From Thysanoteuthis rhombus (taxonomy: Eukaryota; Mollusca; Cephalopoda; Oegopsida; Thysanoteuthidae), in NCBI GenBank assembly GCA_963457665.1, contig OY735220.1:33300969-33364968 (forward strand): 64,000 nucleotides of DNA, given 5' to 3'. Shown here piece by piece: positions 59,054 to 64,000 of the stretch (positions are counted from its first letter, which is position 1; every line of letters starts with the position of its first letter). Under the pieces are notes generated by a model. The model worked only from the letters and a program-made list of their open reading frames with translations, was not told the origin of the DNA and made no database searches. Made by a program: the position numbers and the translations under genes.

Positions 59054-59746
59054 TTATAGAAGGACAAAATAAAATTGAAGATATATCACTGGAAAAGTGA
59101 AGTTCACTTGATTAATAACGTTTTCACGAGGCAAATGCCGAATTCTTTGGTGAAGCAAATAACAAATGACAGTACTTCGTTGGAAGGTGGGTTCAGCAGT
59201 AATACATACCCAAGTTGTGAAGTAAGTTATCTCCCTTGGATAAGAATTGGAAAAAAAAAAGTGATAGGAGATTGGAATATATAAAGTAAATATGTGTTAT
59301 TTATAAATTGAAAAAAATAAATCACTGAAGGAAAGTGTAGTGTAAAAATATCAAATTTATCAAATAGACAACTTAAGTAAATTGATGAGCTCAAAATTGA
59401 ATGTTTTTGCATTATGCAAAATTATTGTAAATCAGATACAACTTGAGTATACATCTCTGTTGGACCTATCTTCCTAAATACACAAATGACCATATTTCTG
59501 TCATTTCAAAAGTTGGATCTAGCTAAATGAGGCGTTTCAACATTCTTAATTTAAAATTCGCTTTTCAAACTCAGATTTGTCCCCTGAGTATTTTTATATC
59601 TAAATACAGGAAAGCCTAGTTCTGTGTGCCATACTTGCACATGCAATTAGTAGTTTGCACTTAATGTTTTTTTCTTTCTAATATTTGCCACTGGACGCTG
59701 GTCTTTGGCTATTTGAATATTGCTGTTTTGAGAAAATAGCATTAAA

Positions 59747-59893
59747 ATTATCTCTAATATTGTTCGGACTATCTTCATCTTGGTTGTTTTCCATACAATG
59801 ATGATACCTGATGAAGGCCGTAGAGTACAACGGCCGAAACGTTGTATGGAAAACAACCAAGATGAGGATAGTCCAAACAATAATAGAGATAAT
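59747..59893. repeat. Palindrome with 52-bp arms around a hammerhead-like ribozyme core
   Basis: The arms 59747-59798 and 59842-59893 are over 90% complementary. Between them: CTGATGA (59808-59814), GGCCGT (59816-59821), an eight-base loop, ACGGCC (59830-59835) and GAAAC (59836-59840). CUGAUGA - stem II - GAAA is the hammerhead core; an extra A sits before stem II. Such minimal hammerheads are known in Penelope-like and retrozyme elements. Confidence 0.55.
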
Positions 59894-60489
59894 GATAATA
59901 CTTCATCTCAAAAATTCAGAGCATTAAAATTGCCTTCCTGGCTAGAGACGCCAGTCTTCCCAGGTATTTTACCTATGGTTGGTGGGAGATGAAATGGATT
60001 CATGCCTTTCCCAAGCTGTAGCCAGACTTTGAACTCTGTTCACTGATTCCATTGTTTTCGTTGCTAACCACTCCATCACTCAAACCTCTTAATAATTTTG
60101 TCGGATAGAAACAAAGAAATATCAAAAAATTTTGATTTCAGAAAAATGCAAATGGATGAGAGACATCATATTATCCATAGATTTGTCATTGTGGTTGAAT
60201 CATCTAAACCCCGTTCACTTCTGATAAATTTTGTATTTTTCATGCAAAAATCTTTTGTCTTTTTTCACTTTGGTGTAAAAATATGTTGGTTTTCTTGCAT
60301 CCAGAGTTTTTTCCCCTATCTTTATTGAAAGGATCCCAAGATTGTTGAAATGCCTTTCAAGTTTATCAAGAATCAGAAATATTGTATGCAATATAACCAC
60401 AACCTTGAATACCATGATAAACATCAGATTGTTAATCACACATTACAGTATCAAGAAAAATAACTCTGTTCAAAACCTTTGACATTGTT

Positions 60490-61115
60490 TACACAATTGG
60501 GCAAAGTAGACCCCTACATCTACCTAGGACAATGAATTACCTCGAGATTCTCAAAAGAGAAGGAAATCAAGCGAAGAATCACTCTGGGATGGCAAGCCTT
60601 CGGCAGAGCAAGCTCAACTTTCAAAAACCAGACGATCCTAATAATCCTGAAAGAAGAGTATATAATCAATGCATTCTTCCGATAGTCACTTATGGAGCTG
60701 AAACATGGAACCTAACCAAGATACAGACCTACAAACTGAGAAGCATGCAATGTGCGCATTAGAGAATCATGCTCAACCTTATATGGAGAGATCACAAGAC
60801 AGCACAGTACATAAGGAAGAAAACGGGAGTCCGAGACATCATAGAAACTATTAGAAAATTCAAATGGCAATGGGCTGGCCATGTTGCAAGAATGAAAGAC
60901 AACCTATGTACATTATGACTCACGACATGGATCCCCAGGATCACATACAAAACCGAGGCCGACAGAATACAAGCTGGAGAGATGAACTAGACAAATTCAG
61001 GAAATACTGGCTCCGCAACGCCCATGATAGAGAATCATGGCGAATCCTGGGGAAAGGTCTATGTCCAAAGACGGACGTTAAAAGACTGATGCTGCTGCTG
61101 CTGCTGATGTTTCTG
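60490..61115 (+). mobile_element. RTE-type LINE 3' end remnant
   Basis: Plus frames read KEIKRRITLGWQAFGRAS, RRVYNQCILPIVTYGAETWN, KKTGVRDIIETIRKFKWQWA, GHVARMKD and RGRQNTSWRDELDKF. This is the ordered C-terminus of RTE/BovB-like ORF2, ending in a (GCT)n/GATG tail at 61083-61110 that is typical of RTE 3' ends. Frameshifts and a stop break it. Confidence 0.85.
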
Positions 61116-61267
61116 TAATAAAACTATTTCTTTCCTATTGATTTTTCAAATTGATCCCTGTGATAACATCCAAAACAAAATTAAATAATCTTTGGATCAA
61201 AGATAAAATAAAAATATCACCCTGAATGCGATATGATTTATTTTTAAAAGAAGAAAAAGTTATAATA

Positions 61268-61269
<2 letters not shown>

Positions 61270-61351
<82 letters not shown>
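61270..61351. repeat. (TA)n(TG)n compound microsatellite
   Basis: About 45 bp of TA followed by about 32 bp of TG. Confidence 0.95.
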
Positions 61352-61354
<3 letters not shown>

Positions 61355-61911
61355 CCTAAGTTATAGTCTGCTTTCTTACTTATATTTTCAATTTTCTTAC
61401 CTAGAGAATTGATTTAAAAAAGGAAAATGATATAGTGATATATAAGAATGAAAAAAATTGCTCTTTCTACACCCACTCGCAGTTCGCACGCACTTTCTCT
61501 ATCCTTCCTTATTCAAATTTGGTCTGAACAAAACCTTTCCATATCCATAGAACTAGTGATTTTCACTGTCAAAGAGATATTAAAAAGCTGTAATACAATT
61601 GCTTTCATAAGCATTTCTTCAGATTTATAAAGCTGACCAATTTATTCAGATTTTCCAATTGAACTTGAAGTATTTCAAATCTTTTTAAAGAGAGCCATTA
61701 ATATTCAAAGCTTTGTTTGGACTATCGAACTCCTCCTTTGTGTTGTTGATAATGTTACAAGTGTTTCAACCAATCCATTCTTCCGCCTCTTTTCAGATGT
61801 ATGATTTGTATGGAATCGGTGTCATGCTGACTCGTATCATCTTTGTATCTTTTGTTGCTGGCATGAATTGATTTGATCAGTATATTAGTGACCATCTTAT
61901 ATCGTAAAAAA

Positions 61912-62150
61912 ACAGGTTTGGTTAGTCACTCACTAGAAACCATCATTTGACCAACATCTCTTGGCAGCATGCCATTTTGGGGGTAATCAATAAAAAAAAT
62001 TTAAAAAGGGGGTGATAAATGAATAAATTCCTTCCGTAACCTTTTCTTGGGTGATGATCACTATAAAAGCCTGCATTGAAAAAACAAACAAGCCTAAATG
62101 CTGCTGGACACAAACTAAGGGACCAATTTACATTGATATGTGGTGCAAGA
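61912..62150 (+). repeat. Dispersed repeat family A, copy 4
   Basis: Starts acaggtttggttagtcactc, as at 6800, and follows it through caacatctcttggcagcatg and the gatcactataaaag region. Confidence 0.65.
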
Positions 62151-63000
62151 AGGAGCTAAGGGGATGGAGTGATAAATGAATTGAATGCAGCGTTTGTATT
62201 GTGTCACCAAAAATGAGATAAGTGGAATAATTGCAGTGTTTAGCATTGAGTAGCCATGAATCTCTCATGTATTCTCACAAAATTAGAGATAAAAGATAAT
62301 TTATATAATCATGGTCAATGAATAGAAACTTTGCCTGCTGTGAGGTTAGAGAGTAGGAAAGGAAGAGAAAGAAAGGAAGTAACTGACAAAGAAAGCCCGG
62401 GAGAATGTGTGAGTGAACATGTGCATTCAGGGCTTTTATAGGGAGTAGATAGAGGAAGTGACATTTTGTATATGTGGCTAGATTTTAGGTTTTTCTGTAG
62501 TGCTGATATTTAGTTATTTTCATATTTATTTAAAACTAAAAATAAAGGAGTTGCTTCAAACCTATTTTGCTTAGTTTGTTTGACAGTTTCTAAAAAAGAG
62601 AGAGAGCCCTCTCCCACAAATTATGCATATGAAAAAGGCTTCAGAATGGATCAATTGAAAATGTAGAAACAACATCAACAAAAAAAGGGGTTTGATTCTG
62701 AACAAATTTTGGAATATTTACTTGCTTTTCTTGTCTAAGTCCACTCATTCCCTTTGCCAAGTGCTCCTCAGAAAACCAATGAATTGAAAAGAATTGAAAA
62801 GAATTAATCCAGTTATATTAAATCAACATTGTTCTTTCTGATTTCTGGCTTCTGCTAATGGAGGTTCAGATCATAACGTCCTTACAATACAAAACAAAAA
62901 TATTTGCCCCTTAAGTAGAAGATCAGTTTGTAAAAGTATAACAATTGAAAAAAAACAACAAAAAACAAATAAACTGATCCACCTTTCTTTCTGTTAAAGA
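62150..63000. other. No gene seen
   Basis: AT-rich with scattered GA-rich stretches; only chance open frames. Confidence 0.4.
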
Positions 63001-63135
63001 TAAAAGCGTTATACTATTTAAATTTGTATTTTTTCCATCGCTTTTTTTGTATTGTTTGCTAAAGAGTCTTCCTTGTGGTGATGCCAAATTTTCTGAGATT
63101 TTTGGAGATGCTCCTCTCATCAAAGTAAATCATGC
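62990..63135 (-). mobile_element. Tc1/mariner transposase fragment, minus strand
   Basis: The minus strand from about 63135 aligns base for base with 63925-63985 plus: ccaaaaatctcag(a/c)aaat(t/c)t(g/a)gcatca, then tagcaaac. The protein-like reading there is therefore a transposon relic, not a host exon. Confidence 0.55.
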
Positions 63136-63576
63136 GAAATTTCATATAACCTTTGCAAAATTTCCTGGTATTTCAACTGAATTTTATTACCAACTTTTGG
63201 GGTGCTAGGAATATTAGCCCCCAAAATAATTAATTATCAGAATTGATCCAAGAAGATAAATTCTGGTAAGATCTACAGCAATAAAGACCAAGAGAAAGGA
63301 AGAATGAAGGGAGAGGAATGTCACTTACTAAATGTGAGATAGAGTCTTTAGATTGCCTGTCAGTTTTTGGTCATCTAGAATATAGCCACTGTAATGTTAT
63401 CTTTGGAAATCCGACCTAACTGCGTCGAGATTGCTTAACTTAGATAGGACGTGTTCTTTGGAATCAAAGAAGAATGGATTACTTTTTATACATGAGGGTG
63501 CGTGTGTAAAAAGTAGGTGTGTGTAAAAACTATATAAACTACCCAAATTAAAGAGAGAGTGAAAAAATGAGCTTAC

Positions 63577-63660
63577 CTTGAGGCCGTCAGAACAGAAGCG
63601 AGAGAGAGATAGTTTTACGGCCAAAGTTTAAATACTGTAGGTCTGTGTGACGTCAAAGAG
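63577..63660 (-). promoter_or_regulatory. Candidate promoter and first exon of an unseen minus-strand gene
   Basis: Read on the minus strand: a perfect CRE TGACGTCA (63648-63655), a TATA-like TATTTAA (63628-63634), a CpG-containing stretch, then CTCAAG|gtaagc with the donor at 63576. No following exon could be assigned. Confidence 0.35.
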
Positions 63661-63859
63661 GAAGCGACAAAGTATTCACCGTTTCTACTGAGATTTACAA
63701 CTGTGTAAGGAATTGCAAGTAGATCCCCGCTGAGGGCAGATAACACCATACATGTGCAATTTTCTTTTTTGCTGGAAAAGGAGGGTACTACACAACCATG
63801 GTGATGTGACGGAAGGACTTAATTCAGAATTTCAAATCTGATTTAATAAGGATTAAACG

Positions 63860-64000
63860 AAAAAAAAAAGAACTGTGTGATGCCAACAACAGTCCAAGGA
63901 TCACAACCAAGGCCATCCTCAAAAATCTCAGCAAATCTAGCATCACTAAAAGGTAGACACATAAGCAAACACTGCACAAAGGTGGTCTGCTTGGCATAAC
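63860..64000 (+). mobile_element. Tc1/mariner transposase N-terminal fragment, cut by the window edge
   Basis: Reads NNSPRITTKAILKNLSKSSI and then HKQTLHKGGLLGI, like the ITTKEI...L...GI.VS..TV.R.LHKAGLHG helix-turn-helix of Tc1 transposases. An internal stop shows decay. Continues beyond the window. Confidence 0.6.

Noticed and set aside
62923-63123. Small exon-like ORF starting MMRGASPKISENLASPQG
   Set aside because: The same DNA occurs at 63925-63985, where the correct frame reads as a Tc1/mariner transposase; this reading is an out-of-frame relic.

Overview
The window is low-gene-density metazoan nuclear DNA. It is AT-rich, with long introns, many (TA)n tracts, tRNA-derived SINE-like repeats ending in (TA)n, Helitron, hAT, Tc1/mariner, RTE and Penelope-like remnants, and spliced genes with GT/AG introns. 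An animal with a phytochelatin synthase, an invertebrate-type cGAS-like receptor and this repeat mix is probably a lophotrochozoan. A mollusc, perhaps a cephalopod, is my best guess; this is inferred from style and not proven by any one marker.

Four protein-coding genes can be assembled from exons whose splice sites and phases agree. (1) Minus strand, 10475 to 3474: a four-exon cGAS-like receptor (cGLR, Mab-21/nucleotidyltransferase fold) of about 433 aa, with an N-terminal C2HC zinc finger, GS and DxD motifs, a third catalytic Asp and the helical C-lobe. (2) Minus strand, 33099 to 24367, possibly with a 5' exon at 37020-36800: a phytochelatin synthase of at least 454 aa with an intact Cys-His-Asp triad. 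(3) Minus strand, 43088 to 35190: a six-exon gene for a 266-aa protein that I do not recognise. (4) Plus strand, 46917 to 56815, with a 5' UTR exon at 46815 and perhaps another near 44.7 kb: a 1376-aa nuclear protein with STPR repeats, an AT-hook, a sumoylation motif, five 45-aa repeats, a SUMO-interacting motif and a C-terminal coiled coil. Genes 3 and 4 are divergent, and the space between them (about 43.7-44.7 kb) carries five CCAAT/ATTGG boxes, so they may share a bidirectional promoter.

Layout. 0-3.4 kb: SINE-tail palindrome between (TA)n tracts and a pogo-like remnant. 3.4-10.5 kb: cGLR gene with repeats in its introns. 10.5-24 kb: no supported gene; tandem repeats, a large inverted repeat, LINE remnants. 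24-37 kb: phytochelatin synthase gene, whose introns hold a SINE, a solo LTR fossil with a 91-bp tandem array and a Penelope-like endonuclease fragment. 35-43 kb: the unknown gene, with a degenerate satellite in its last intron. 43.7-56.9 kb: promoter region and the STPR gene, with a Helitron fossil in an intron. 57-64 kb: a decayed copy of part of the STPR gene's large exon, a BEL/Pao scrap, a hAT MITE, a hammerhead-like palindrome, an RTE LINE tail, and two oppositely oriented Tc1/mariner fragments near the right edge.

The cGLR (nucleic-acid sensing) and the phytochelatin synthase (metal/thiol chemistry) have no evident functional link and look like ordinary neighbours.
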